DNA of 64,000 nucleotides from the NCBI RefSeq assembly GCF_000742835.1, contig NZ_CP008941.1, positions 1,631,001 to 1,695,000 of the forward strand. The letters are read 5' to 3'. Shown piece by piece: positions 46,711-55,873 of the stretch. This DNA is from Candidatus Paracaedibacter acanthamoebae (GTDB lineage: Bacteria > Pseudomonadota > Alphaproteobacteria > Paracaedibacterales > Paracaedibacteraceae). Position 1 is the first letter of the stretch. Every line of letters begins with the position of its first letter. The notes beneath the pieces were generated by a model. The model was not told the origin of the DNA, did no database searches, and saw only the letters and a list, made by a program, of their open reading frames with translations. Made by a program: the position numbers and the translations under genes.

Positions 46711-47609
46711 TGCGCATTCCTCAACATCCATTCAACTAAATCATTATAGCTAATACCGGCATGAGCCGCAATTTCTGGCAGCAATGATAAAGGCGTCATC
46801 CCTGGGTGGGTATTAATTTCTAAAAGGTAAAAACAATCTTTAGTTTCATCATACATCAAGTCTGATCGTGAAACCCCAGTGCAGTCAAGAAGCTGATGCG
46901 CCTGTAGACCAATGTCTAGCGCTCGTTGATAGGCTGATTCAGAAATCGGAGCTGGCATTTTATGGACCGCCTTACCATCAGTATACTTCGCCTCATAGTC
47001 ATAAAATCCTGCAATTGGGCAAATTTCTATGGCCCCTAAGGCCCGGTCGCCCATAACACCGACTTGAATTTCCCGACCATCAATAAATTCTTCAATTAAA
47101 ACTTTTTTTGAATCAGGCCAATTGGGATCAACTGGCGGGGTGCCTGATAGATCACGGACGATATAAACTCCCCGACTGGATCCTTCGGCAATGGGTTTAA
47201 TAACATATGGAACCGCCATGGGGTGTCCTTGTTTTAAGGATGCAACAGTTACAACTTTAGAGGGTGGTGTTTGCAACCCAATATGTTGAAAAAGCTTGCG
47301 CGATAGAACTTTGTCCATTCCAACAGCTGACGCTGTAACCCCTGAATGGGTATAAGGAATGGCCATGGTTTCCAAGATGCCTTGAATCACACCATCTTCA
47401 CCGCCTGTTCCATGCAAGGCCACAAAAGCCACATCCGGAAGGGGTAATAAATCGTTCGCTAACTTGGTAATGTCTCTCGTCACATCAATTTCACGAACGG
47501 TATGGCCATTCGTACGCAACGCCTGAGCAACATCGACTCCAGACATTAGGGAAACCTCCCGCTCATTGGACCACCCACCCATCAATACTGCAACGTTTTT
47601 CTTTGACAT
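46698..47609 (-). CDS. ddl: D-alanine--D-alanine ligase
   Basis: ATP-grasp ligase making the D-Ala-D-Ala dipeptide for peptidoglycan. Blocks: VAVLMGGWSNEREVSLMSG at the N-terminus, ALHGTGGEDGVIQG, YTHSGVTASAVGMDK, VIKPIAEGSSRGVYIV, VLIEEFIDGREIQVGV and LEINTHPGMTPLSLLPE (metal ligands Glu, Asn). ATG 47609 (MSKKNVAV) is taken as start; GTG 47627 is an alternative with six more residues. About 303 aa, typical. Operon with ftsQ, a remnant of the dcw cluster; murB is not upstream. Confidence 0.96.
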   Translation of the reverse strand: MSKKNVAVLMGGWSNEREVSLMSGVDVAQALRTNGHTVREIDVTRDITKLANDLLPLPDVAFVALHGTGGEDGVIQGILETMAIPYTHSGVTASAVGMDKVLSRKLFQHIGLQTPPSKVVTVASLKQGHPMAVPYVIKPIAEGSSRGVYIVRDLSGTPPVDPNWPDSKKVLIEEFIDGREIQVGVMGDRALGAIEICPIAGFYDYEAKYTDGKAVHKMPAPISESAYQRALDIGLQAHQLLDCTGVSRSDLMYDETKDCFYLLEINTHPGMTPLSLLPEIAAHAGISYNDLVEWMLRNAQCHQ

Positions 47610-47852
47610 GACGCTTCTAGCTCTCACAAATAAATAATCAGACTAATCTCAAATATAACGAATTTGAGGATACATTTCTATCCATATCATAATTCTATTA
47701 TAATTGTCACCGGGGGAGCGATCAGCATTTTTAGTCAGAAAAATTCCTGCACCTGCAAACAATAGTATAATATAAAATGAATACGCACTATTTGCTGTTA
47801 TGTTCTGCCAGCCGATGCTATTATTCAAAACGATACAAAGCTAGAGAAAACA

Positions 47853-48224
47853 ATGGCCAAAAAAGAGCTAGTTATTAAAGTTGTTGCTATGCCCCGCGAC
47901 ATTAATCCGGATGGAGACATGTTTGGGGGGTGGATTTTAAGCCAAATGGACTTGGCGGCTTACCTGCATGTTCGAAAGCATACGCGGGCTAGAGTTGTAA
48001 CAGTGGCAATTGATAATATCGTTTTTCATCACCCTGTTTTCATTGGTGACTGCCTAATTTGCTATGCAATTACAGAAAAGATTGGGCGCACCAGTATCAC
48101 TGTTAAAATTGACGTTATTGTGGAACGCAAAGAAGGGCACGCCCAACAACAAGTCACCGAAGGTCGTTTTACCTTTGTTGCCATTGGGGAGGACAAAAAA
48201 CCTGTCCCTCTTATTAATGGATAA
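47853..48224 (+). CDS. YciA-type acyl-CoA thioesterase
   Basis: Hotdog-fold hydrolase of short and medium acyl-CoA, 123 aa. Family core: MPRDINPDGDMFGGWILSQM with the catalytic Asp, ITEKIGRTSITVKIDVIVER, and EGRFTFVAIGEDKKPVPL. Cytosolic. Single gene upstream of acpP; it may guard CoA pools in the cell. Confidence 0.9.
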   Translation: MAKKELVIKVVAMPRDINPDGDMFGGWILSQMDLAAYLHVRKHTRARVVTVAIDNIVFHHPVFIGDCLICYAITEKIGRTSITVKIDVIVERKEGHAQQQVTEGRFTFVAIGEDKKPVPLING

Positions 48225-48405
48225 ATAGAAAAAATTTGATTTGGGCACCAAAAATCATTATTGTTTAAATATATAGAAGAAGATTAAAATAAAAGCCCTT
48301 TTTTCCAAAAAGTTACTTTTAACTTGCAGCTACCACTTGAAATTTGATACAAAAGCGGATAATTGTAGTTGAGAAATTTAATTACCTATTTTAGAGGAAT
48401 AAATA

Positions 48406-48642
48406 ATGAGCAATGTTAAAGACCGCGTTATAGACATCGTTGTGGATCACCTAGGTGTTGATACCGGCAAAGTAACAGAAACATCAAGCTTTGTTGATGA
48501 CCTTGGTGCAGACAGCCTTGACACAGTTGAATTAGTCATGAAATTCGAAGAAGAATTTGGGATTGAAATTCCGGATACAGCTGCAGAAAAAATCGCAACC
48601 GTTAAAGATGCGATTGCGTTTATCGAAGCTAACGCAGCCTAA
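48406..48642 (+). CDS. acpP: Acyl carrier protein
   Basis: Carries growing fatty-acyl chains on phosphopantetheine at Ser37 in [19 protein letters not shown]. 78 aa, acidic, normal. AGAGGAA ribosome site. It is followed by a terminator/attenuator and then fabF, the usual pair; the hairpin between them would keep ACP in excess. Confidence 0.98.
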   Translation: MSNVKDRVIDIVVDHLGVDTGKVTETSSFVDDLGADSLDTVELVMKFEEEFGIEIPDTAAEKIATVKDAIAFIEANAA

Positions 48643-48661
48643 GCACCCCAGGTTCTGTGAG

Positions 48662-48688
48662 GCAGTGTCCAAACACTGCTCTCTTTTT
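48662..48688 (+). terminator. Hairpin with T-run between acpP and fabF
   Basis: Stem gcagtgt/acactgc, loop ccaa, followed by tctcttttt. It lies 20 nt after the acpP stop and about 30 nt before the fabF start, and probably acts as a partial terminator. Confidence 0.75.
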
Positions 48689-48714
48689 AACCTCACTAAA
48701 ATACAGAGAATCAT

Positions 48715-49983
48715 ATGCGTCGAGTCGTTATTACAGGCATTGGTTTGGTTACCCCGTTAGGGGATGGTGTAAAGCCGTCATGGGATGCCATCTTAGCAAG
48801 CAAGTCAGGAATTCGGGCTGTTGATACATTTGATGTATCTGATATTCCAGCAAAAATTGCAGGTTTAATCCCTCGCGGAGAGGCAACCGAGTATGGCAAA
48901 GGGCTTTTCAACCCTAACTTATATATGGAACCAAAAGATCAACGCAAAGTTGATGACTTTATCCTTTATGGTGTTGCCGCTGCTCAACAAGCCATCGAAG
49001 ATTCCGGATGGGCCCCTCAAACAGACGAAGAACGCTGGCGGACAGGTGTCATCATTGGTGCCGGTATTGGTGGGTTGCAAGAAATTCATAAAACGGGCGC
49101 AATATTGGATGCTTCAGGACCGCGTCGCGTATCACCATTTTTCATCCCAGCATCCTTAATTAATTTGACGTCAGGTCACGTTTCTATCCGTCACGGATTT
49201 ATGGGCCCCAATCATTCCGTTGTTACAGCTTGCGCAACCGGTGCCCATGCCATTGGCGATGCCTCCCGAATGATTATGTTTGGTGATGCTGACGTTATGG
49301 TTGCCGGTGGCAGCGAAGCCGCCGTATGCCGCCTTGGTATGGCTGGGTTCGCAGCAGCTCGGGCTTTGTCCACTAATTTTAATGACACTCCAGAACAAGC
49401 ATCTCGTCCATGGGATCAAGACCGCGATGGTTTTGTCATGGGAGAAGGTGCCGGTATCGTAGTCGTCGAAGAATATGAACACGCCAAAAAGCGGGGCGCT
49501 AAGATTTATGCAGAAATTATCGGCTATGGTATGTCCGGGGATGCCCATCACATCACAGCCCCGGCTGAAGATGGAAACGGAGCCTACCGCGCCATGAAGG
49601 CAGCCTTGCATAATGCAAAAATTAATCCAGAAGAAGTTGATTATATCAATGCCCACGGAACATCAACGCCTGTTGGCGATGCAATCGAAGTCAAAGCTGT
49701 GAAACGTGCCTTTGGTGAGCATGCTTATAAGCTATCCATGTCCTCGACAAAATCTGCCATAGGACACCTCTTGGGTGCCGCTGGCAGTGTCGAAACGATC
49801 TTCTGTGCTTTGGCCATCAAAGACCAAGTAGCCCCACCAACCCTCAATCTAGAGGCGCCGTCTGAAGGTTGTGATTTGGACTTAGTCGCAAAGCATGCAA
49901 AGCAACGACCTATTAAAGTTACTGTATCTAATTCTTTTGGATTTGGTGGCACGAATGCTTCCCTTATCCTAAAGGCAATTTAA
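48715..49983 (+). CDS. fabF: 3-oxoacyl-[acyl-carrier-protein] synthase II
   Basis: Condensing enzyme that elongates acyl-ACP with malonyl-ACP. Thiolase fold, 422 aa. Catalytic triad: Cys173 in SVVTACATGAHAIGDA, His in INAHGTSTPVGD and His in SAIGHLLGAAGSVE. The N-terminus MRRVVITGIGLVTPLGDGV and the end NSFGFGGTNASLIL are standard. Second gene after acpP. Confidence 0.98.
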   Translation: MRRVVITGIGLVTPLGDGVKPSWDAILASKSGIRAVDTFDVSDIPAKIAGLIPRGEATEYGKGLFNPNLYMEPKDQRKVDDFILYGVAAAQQAIEDSGWAPQTDEERWRTGVIIGAGIGGLQEIHKTGAILDASGPRRVSPFFIPASLINLTSGHVSIRHGFMGPNHSVVTACATGAHAIGDASRMIMFGDADVMVAGGSEAAVCRLGMAGFAAARALSTNFNDTPEQASRPWDQDRDGFVMGEGAGIVVVEEYEHAKKRGAKIYAEIIGYGMSGDAHHITAPAEDGNGAYRAMKAALHNAKINPEEVDYINAHGTSTPVGDAIEVKAVKRAFGEHAYKLSMSSTKSAIGHLLGAAGSVETIFCALAIKDQVAPPTLNLEAPSEGCDLDLVAKHAKQRPIKVTVSNSFGFGGTNASLILKAI

Positions 49984-50001
49984 TTTATCGGAGAGAATAT
50001 A

Positions 50002-50424
50002 ATGGCAATCGAAAGAACATTTTCAATCATTAAACCGGATGCGACGCGTCGCAATCTAACGGGCAAAATCAATGCGAAAATCGAAGAAGCAGGTCTACGC
50101 ATTATCGCTCAAAAGCGCATTCAATTGACAAAAGCTCAAGCCGAAGGTTTCTACGGAGTTCATAAAGAACGCGCCTTTTTTAATGACTTGGTTTCTTTCA
50201 TGATTTCTGGCCCTGTCGTTGTCCAAGCCCTTGAGAGTGAGAATGCTGTTGCTAAATACCGTGAAGTTATGGGTGCGACGAATCCAGAAAATGCAGATGC
50301 CGGTACAATTCGTAAGGAATTTGCAGAATCTATTGAAGCAAACTCTGTTCATGGATCTGACTCTTTAGAAAATGCAGCCATCGAAATTGCATACTTCTTT
50401 GCCCAAGTGGACTTAGTTGGCTAA
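50002..50424 (+). CDS. ndk: Nucleoside-diphosphate kinase
   Basis: Transfers phosphate among nucleoside triphosphates by a phospho-His intermediate. [20 protein letters not shown] at the N-terminus and the active-site block [13 protein letters not shown] with His117. 140 aa. Good GGAGAG ribosome site. It is the intact member of a tandem duplication; a broken second copy lies at about 51.9 kb. Confidence 0.98.
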   Translation: MAIERTFSIIKPDATRRNLTGKINAKIEEAGLRIIAQKRIQLTKAQAEGFYGVHKERAFFNDLVSFMISGPVVVQALESENAVAKYREVMGATNPENADAGTIRKEFAESIEANSVHGSDSLENAAIEIAYFFAQVDLVG

Positions 50425-50457
50425 GGCTGATATAAGGACTTTACAAGTCTTAATTAA

Positions 50458-50478
50458 CCCCGCTGCAGCGGGGTTTTT
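50458..50478. terminator. Intrinsic terminator after ndk
   Basis: Perfect 16-bp palindrome ccccgctgcagcgggg followed by ttttt. It serves ndk on the plus strand; the Sel1-repeat gene ends 3 nt further on the other strand. Confidence 0.88.
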
Positions 50479-50480
50479 CT

Positions 50481-51653
50481 TTAATAAAGACAAGATATTT
50501 TTTCAATTTCCTCTAGCAGTTGGTTAGCTAATTCATCTCCCTGTTCTGCAGCCCTCCACACATATCTGAGACCAAGCAACGTATTTTCTTCAAAAATCGT
50601 ACCATCCATCAAACATATCCCCAACACGCGTTGAGCCTCTTTATCACCGGAATCAGCTGAGACTGTTAAAGAGTCGCTCTCAACATCTAGCAATGATCTT
50701 GCTCTCTCATCTCCTTGAGCAGCAGCCTTCGCCAAATAAGTTAGACCAGCATACGTCCTTTTTTCAAGGCTTTCGCCTTTCACCAAGGCTGTCCCCATCA
50801 CACGCTGAGCATCTCTATCTCCTAAATCAGCGGATAATCCTAAATAATATTGAGCCGCCTCAATATCTTGTGCAACTTCCGTTCCTTCAAAATATAGCAT
50901 CCCTAAATTCAACATGGCTTGATCTTGATCAGCTTCTGTCGTAATAGCTTGGCGATATAATCGAATGGCTTCAGTAACATTCTTTTCACATCCTTCACCA
51001 AATTGATGCATGATACCCAATTGTGTCATCGCATAAGCACATTCCTTTGCAACCGCTCTCTCAAAATATTGCTTAGCGCGCGGATAGTCAGCTTCAATAT
51101 CCTTTTTCGATCGCAATAACGTGCCATAGACGCATAAACCCATCGCATGATCAAGTTCAACAGCCTTATCTAACCATTTAATCGCTGCATTAATGTCTTT
51201 CTCCCCACCAAACCCATGCCAATAAGCTAGGGCAAGATAAGATACTGCCTCACCATTTCCCCGTGCAGCCGCCTCAGTTAAATATTTTACCAAACGGACG
51301 TCTGTTCTTTTTAACCCCCAATCTTCATGATAGAACGCCATTCCTAAAATATAACAAGAATCCATATGTTTAGCTTCGGCAGCAATTGTATAGAGCTGGA
51401 CAATTTCTTGCGTGTGATCGTCCGGTGCTTGTGCATGATAGAAAGAGGCGAGTTGGAAACACGCTAACGGCTCTTTTTTAGCAGCCTTTTCCTTTATGAG
51501 CGGCAAAAATTGATTGATGAGAGTCTCCTCCCTCAGCATCTCTTGCTGCGGCGAAATTTCTATAGAGGATACCCCCTCCCTCTTATTTTTGTCATCCTGA
51601 GCATCCGCAGATGCGGTCGCTAATAAAAACCCGATTGGAATATATTTAAGCAT
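50481..51653 (-). CDS. Exported Sel1-repeat protein, copy A
   Basis: 390 aa with signal peptide (MLKYIPIGFLLATASADA, cut before QDD). About nine Sel1-like repeats of 32-38 residues from position 75 to the end, with the AxxxLGxxYxxG pattern, e.g. AIKWLDKAVELDHAMGLCVYG, AIRLYRQAI...AMLNLGMLYFEG and QRVLGICLMDG. These solenoids bind partner proteins; in Legionella and similar bacteria exported ones help entry and trafficking. AGAGGAGA ribosome site. Its paralogue lies at 52116-53300. Confidence 0.88.
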   Translation of the reverse strand: MLKYIPIGFLLATASADAQDDKNKREGVSSIEISPQQEMLREETLINQFLPLIKEKAAKKEPLACFQLASFYHAQAPDDHTQEIVQLYTIAAEAKHMDSCYILGMAFYHEDWGLKRTDVRLVKYLTEAAARGNGEAVSYLALAYWHGFGGEKDINAAIKWLDKAVELDHAMGLCVYGTLLRSKKDIEADYPRAKQYFERAVAKECAYAMTQLGIMHQFGEGCEKNVTEAIRLYRQAITTEADQDQAMLNLGMLYFEGTEVAQDIEAAQYYLGLSADLGDRDAQRVMGTALVKGESLEKRTYAGLTYLAKAAAQGDERARSLLDVESDSLTVSADSGDKEAQRVLGICLMDGTIFEENTLLGLRYVWRAAEQGDELANQLLEEIEKISCLY

Positions 51654-51894
51654 ATGTCTCCTCTTTCACAGAATAATTAGCATTTTTGGGCTAAAATTAG
51701 TGTATTAAAAAATAAATAAATTTTATATTGTATTTTTTGCAGACAGGATTTATCTGTTTATTTCTTCTGCAACAGATCTTAATTCCATAAGACCGTTTGA
51801 AAGATTTTTAAAGAAATCATTTTATTTCTTTTACGCACAACATATAAATATAATCACAATTTTGCCTTTTATAGAAAAAAAATTAAGCACCAAA

Positions 51895-52070
51895 GCAATT
51901 AAGAACCATGATGTCCACAAGTGAAAATTAAAGAAGCAGGTCCACGCATCATTTCTCAAAAACGTATTGAATTGACGAAAGCTCAAGCAGGAGGTTTCTA
52001 TGCAATTCATAAGGAAGGCGCCTTTTACAGCCATCGAGATTGCATACTTCTTCGCTCAAAAGGTTTTACA
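51895..52070 (+). pseudogene. Remnant of a second ndk copy
   Basis: The stretch 51921-52062 matches ndk nearly base for base in two blocks: GKI..KEAGPRIISQKRIELT-type sequence (counterpart of ndk codons about 25-58, ending at gcgcctttt) and then the codons for [10 protein letters not shown] (counterpart of codons about 127-136). About 200 nt between the blocks are deleted, including the active-site His, and the 5' end is eroded. Not functional. Confidence 0.85.
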
Positions 52071-52115
52071 GTTTTTAATTAACCTCGCTTTCAGCGGGAC
52101 TTTTATTTAATCTGA

Positions 52116-53300
52116 CTATGATAAATTTTGAATTTCCTCTAGCATTAACTTAGCCAATTCATCGTCTTGCTCAGCAACCATGCGTATATACCCTAAACCA
52201 AACTCCTTATCTTTTTCAAAGATCGTGTCATCCATTAAACATATTCCCAACACACGCTGAGCCTCTTTATTGCCAGAACGAGCTAAGAGTGTTAAAGAGT
52301 TTTTCTCAACACCCAGCAAAGAGCTTGCTACCTCATCTCCTTGAGCAGCAGCCCTCGCCAAATAAGTTAGACCAGTATACGTCCTTTTTTTAAGGATTTG
52401 ACCCTCTACTAAACACATGCCGATGATACGCTGGGCGTCTCTATTTCCCCAATCAGCAGAGGTAATTAAATAACGTTCTGCCTTATCAATATTTTGTTCA
52501 ATTTCAGTCCCTTCAAGATACAGCATTCCTAAATTTAAGAAAGCTTGGTCTTGTTTATCCTGGTGACCTCCTGTCGCAATTGCTTGGTAGTATAAATGAA
52601 CGGCTTCATGAATATTCTTTTCACATCCTTCACCGAATTGATGCATGACACCTAGCTGTGTCAGCGCATAAGCATACTTTTTCGCAACCGCTCTCTCAAA
52701 ATATTCCTTAGCCCGTGGATAGTCAGGCTCAATTCCCTCACCTGCTCGCAATAATACCCCATAGGTGCATAATCCAACCACATGGTTATGTTCAACAGCC
52801 TTATCTAACCATTCAATTGCTGCCTTAACGTCTTTCTCGACGCCAACTCCATGCAAATAAGTTAGCCCAAGATAAGAAGGTGCCGCACTATGCCCTGCGT
52901 TAGCCGCGACAGTCAAATACTTTACTAAACGGGCATCTGTTTTTTTTAATCCTAACTGTTCACTATAAAACGCCATTCCTAAAATATAACAAGAATCAAT
53001 ATGCTTTGCCTCTGCCGCAATTATATAGAGCCGAACAATTTCTTCCGCATATGCCTGCGGTGCTCGCTCATAATAGATAGAAGCGAGTTGGAAACAAGCT
53101 ATCGGATCTTCTTTAGCCTCCTTTTCTTTTATGAGTGGCAAAAGTTGATTGATGAGAGCCACCTCATTCCCCCGCTCTTGCTGCGGCGCAATCTCCATAG
53201 AGGCCATATTAGAGGCTAACTTCCCTATCTCATTTTTATCATCCTGAGCCTTAACCAATACAGTGGCTAATAAAAGGCCAATTGAAGCATACTTAAACAT
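52116..53300 (-). CDS. Exported Sel1-repeat protein, copy B
   Basis: 394 aa, aligned with copy A along the whole length with most positions alike. Signal peptide MFKYASIGLLLATVLVKA. Same number and order of Sel1 repeats (AIEWLDKAVEHNHVVGLCTYG, FLNLGMLYLEG, QRVLGICLMDD). Differences concentrate in the exposed helices and the C-terminus. The ribosome site is weaker than in copy A. Divergence after duplication while the reading frame is kept suggests both are used, perhaps against different partners. Confidence 0.87.
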   Translation of the reverse strand: MFKYASIGLLLATVLVKAQDDKNEIGKLASNMASMEIAPQQERGNEVALINQLLPLIKEKEAKEDPIACFQLASIYYERAPQAYAEEIVRLYIIAAEAKHIDSCYILGMAFYSEQLGLKKTDARLVKYLTVAANAGHSAAPSYLGLTYLHGVGVEKDVKAAIEWLDKAVEHNHVVGLCTYGVLLRAGEGIEPDYPRAKEYFERAVAKKYAYALTQLGVMHQFGEGCEKNIHEAVHLYYQAIATGGHQDKQDQAFLNLGMLYLEGTEIEQNIDKAERYLITSADWGNRDAQRIIGMCLVEGQILKKRTYTGLTYLARAAAQGDEVASSLLGVEKNSLTLLARSGNKEAQRVLGICLMDDTIFEKDKEFGLGYIRMVAEQDDELAKLMLEEIQNLS

Positions 53301-53697
53301 AGGTACCCTCTTTCAAAAAGTGATTAGCATTCTTCGTTACACAATCATTGTATAAAAAAATATTAAAACTTTATATTAGTCGTTTAAGTATTAATTTTTG
53401 ATTTCTATCAAAATCATTTATATCTCTTATCTCCTAAAAAATTTTTCAATAAATAAAAACCTACTTAATGATTTTCAAAGAAATCATTTTTCTTGTTTTT
53501 ATTGACTTTTTTGGCAAAGAACGTCTTCAATTGCCATTATCTATTATGATAGCTATCTTAAAGGAAATTGAAGCGAGGTTAGATCACTGGCATCAGATGA
53601 TTGATATCAGCTTCCTTCCCCCTCGCTATAAGTCAGACTACCAAAACTTGCGGACAAGAAGAAGTCATGTAATTTTCTAACCATATACCCTACCCTT
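53301..53697. other. Gap upstream of Sel1 copy B, one doubtful short frame
   Basis: The part to about 53500 resembles the region upstream of Sel1 copy A. A 70-codon open frame at 53468-53680 (MIFKEIIFLVFIDFFGKE at its start, then LDHWHQMIDISFLPPRYKSD) has no family and no ribosome site; it may be a gene fragment. Confidence 0.35.
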
Positions 53698-55695
53698 TTA
53701 CGGCACTATCCGCCAAGGGCGATTTTGAGCAATTCTGCCCACATAAGGTTGACCGTGATCAAAACGAATAAGGATACCGCGACGGTGTTGTAAATCGGAT
53801 TTATCGATAACAATTTCAGCCTTCTCCCTTAAGAACGGCACCATTCTTTCATAGCGGCAAGATATAATAATTTTTGCCTTCTGACACAAAGAACTATGAG
53901 TCTTATATGAAAATTTCTCATTCAGCAAGACAACTGAATTTCCTAAAATAGTTACCTGAGCTGTATCCGTTGCAACAGCATGAATCTCTTTTAACCCAAG
54001 TTGTCGCAATATGAGTTCTTTAGCAAAATTATTTGGACGTGCCTTTGCAAACGTTGAAAGAGTCTGCCCATCATACCAATAGATTTGAGCTTCAGGCGAC
54101 ATCCAAATAAATGGATCTGGCTTAAGCCACAATAAACTGAGCGCAATGAAACAAGGAAACACACCCAAAAAGCGGATTTTGGTTCGCCAGAGGCACAACC
54201 ACAGTCCCCCTATGGCCATCAGCCAAATAAAAGCTTCAGATGGTTTCCCTACTTGAATAGCGGCGCCAGGCAACGTTGCTGTCCAATGGGCAACGTTCGT
54301 CATCAGGGCAATCGCCTGATCCAATATATTAAACACCTTCTCAAACTGCCCCAAGGGTAAAAGCAGCACGCCCATCAACAACAAGGGCATAATCAGAAAC
54401 CCCATTAAGGGAATAGCCACCAAATTGCCAATAATTGCCTGCAGCGATATCCGATTAAAAATGTAAAGCGTGATAGGAAGAGTCGCCACCGTAGCAATAA
54501 TCGTTGAGGCCACAATACCAACACAATAAACAATAATACGACGCCACGAACCACCTTCGTTGGACCAGCTTTGCAAAGGTGCCCACCCATTCTCATAAGC
54601 CGCAATTAAAGCCATCACTGCAGCAAAAGATAAAGCAAAACTCGCGGACATCAGATTTTCCGGTTGGATTAAGAGAATCGCAATTGCAGCCAAGGCCAAA
54701 GTCCGCATCGATAGCGCTTGCCGGTCCACAATAGTCCCGACCAAAACAATACCAACCATGATGAAAGAGCGTATTGCTGGCACACCCATCCCTGAAATCA
54801 TTAAATAGGCAATTAAAAAGGGAATCGTTAAAAAGCTTGCGATTTTCTTAAGGTTATAACGCTCAGCCAAGGTCATGCTCAAGCAGAGTCCTCGCCGAAC
54901 AATCATGAAAATAAGCCCTGCAATCATACTTAGGTGTAAACCTGAAATGGCGAGAACATGGGCAATCCCTGCATCTGCATAAGCTTGGCGCGTTGCCTCT
55001 GAAATCCGCCCTCTCTCGCCTGTTACCAAGGCTGCTGCAATGGCCCCCGACTCGCCGGGCATAGCAGCAAAGAGAGCCTGCGTCACCTTTGCTCGCAGAG
55101 CTTGTACCGTCGACTGCGTGGCCGGAGATTCTTGCAGGGCCACCACTTGGGTCATACGCCCTGTGGCGGAAAGCTTTTTATAAAAAGCAGCTCGACCATA
55201 GTCATAACCATCTTCTAAGACTGGATTAGAAAAAGGCAATAAGGTGGACCAAAAGCGAATTTGGTCGCCAATTGAAATCTCCTGAGTTTCTTTTGCTGAT
55301 AGCCTCACCCGCCGTCCATCCTTAAGCTTGATGATAAAGCGTTGGCGATTTTTCATAAATTCAATATCTTGGACGTGTCCAATAAATTGGCCTTTTTCTT
55401 TTTGTTGTAAGGGCAGCACGCGATCAATTGAGACTAAACGCCAAGTTTTATAATGGATTGCGGTAAAGCCCAAACTAACACTAAAACAAGCCGCCAGCAA
55501 AAATTTTAAGAATCGTGTTTGACGGCTTAAAAATAAAAGAATCCCACTAAGGGCAAAACACGAGAAGGATATCCAAAGAGCCGGTTCCGTTGGCAGGCAT
55601 AAATAACTTACCACGCCTAGTCCCATGCCTGCTGGAAACCATAGGAAGAGTCGGCTAAATTCTTGTTCCAGAAGAACTCTTAATCGATCAACCAT
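53698..55695 (-). CDS. comEC: ComEC/Rec2-family DNA-uptake channel protein
   Basis: Polytopic inner-membrane protein, 665 aa from ATG 55695 (MVDRLRVLL). N-terminal OB-like DUF4131 region (QFIGHVQDIEFMKNRQRF, then RVRLSAKETQEI) and the Competence domain with the family mark ADAGIAHVLAISGLHLSMIA, GMGVPAIRSFIM and the later helices. The C-terminal part after the last helices is only about 150 aa and shows no HxHxDH of a metallo-beta-lactamase domain, as in other alphaproteobacterial ComEC. It would transport single-stranded DNA into the cytoplasm; no other competence gene is in the window. An in-frame ATG at 55767 would add 24 residues. Confidence 0.9.
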   Translation of the reverse strand: MVDRLRVLLEQEFSRLFLWFPAGMGLGVVSYLCLPTEPALWISFSCFALSGILLFLSRQTRFLKFLLAACFSVSLGFTAIHYKTWRLVSIDRVLPLQQKEKGQFIGHVQDIEFMKNRQRFIIKLKDGRRVRLSAKETQEISIGDQIRFWSTLLPFSNPVLEDGYDYGRAAFYKKLSATGRMTQVVALQESPATQSTVQALRAKVTQALFAAMPGESGAIAAALVTGERGRISEATRQAYADAGIAHVLAISGLHLSMIAGLIFMIVRRGLCLSMTLAERYNLKKIASFLTIPFLIAYLMISGMGVPAIRSFIMVGIVLVGTIVDRQALSMRTLALAAIAILLIQPENLMSASFALSFAAVMALIAAYENGWAPLQSWSNEGGSWRRIIVYCVGIVASTIIATVATLPITLYIFNRISLQAIIGNLVAIPLMGFLIMPLLLMGVLLLPLGQFEKVFNILDQAIALMTNVAHWTATLPGAAIQVGKPSEAFIWLMAIGGLWLCLWRTKIRFLGVFPCFIALSLLWLKPDPFIWMSPEAQIYWYDGQTLSTFAKARPNNFAKELILRQLGLKEIHAVATDTAQVTILGNSVVLLNEKFSYKTHSSLCQKAKIIISCRYERMVPFLREKAEIVIDKSDLQHRRGILIRFDHGQPYVGRIAQNRPWRIVP

Positions 55696-55818
55696 CGATT
55701 TTCCAGTTAAATAATTTTGGATAAAATAACATGAGTGTTGAGGAAAATTAAGGAAAATCCATCTCAAATGGATTTAATTCTAGCCCTCTTAGAATTAAAG
55801 AGGACAATAAATATTAGA

Positions 55819-55856
55819 AAAAGAGCCCCCTCCAAAAAATCTGAGGGGGCTCTTTT
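55819..55856. terminator. Strong intrinsic terminator
   Basis: Perfect 14-bp stem aaaagagccccctc/gagggggctctttt (55819-55832 and 55843-55856) with a 10-nt loop. It lies 17 nt beyond the minus-strand stop of the ankyrin-like gene. Confidence 0.9.
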
Positions 55857-55873
55857 ATGTCTATGTAGACTTA

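Larger units (their letters stand above)
50002..53500. repeat. Tandem duplication of an ndk + Sel1-repeat gene unit
   Basis: Unit A (about 50002-51830) is ndk(+), its terminator, and a convergent Sel1-repeat gene(-) with its upstream sequence. Unit B (about 51895-53500) has the same order: ndk remnant(+), a decayed copy of the terminator (52081-52104), and a second Sel1-repeat gene(-). Even the sequence upstream of the two Sel1 genes matches (for example aaagaaatcattt at 51810 and 53475). The repeat genes have diverged but stayed open; ndk B has lost most of its length. Confidence 0.85.

Noticed and set aside
49171-49656. 161-codon open frame antisense to fabF
   Set aside because: Lies wholly inside a well-conserved gene on the other strand; composition is that of a shadow frame.
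53468-53680. 70-codon ORF as a firm gene
   Set aside because: No ribosome site or family, and its 5' part lies in sequence shared with the upstream region of the other Sel1 gene; described only under the gap.
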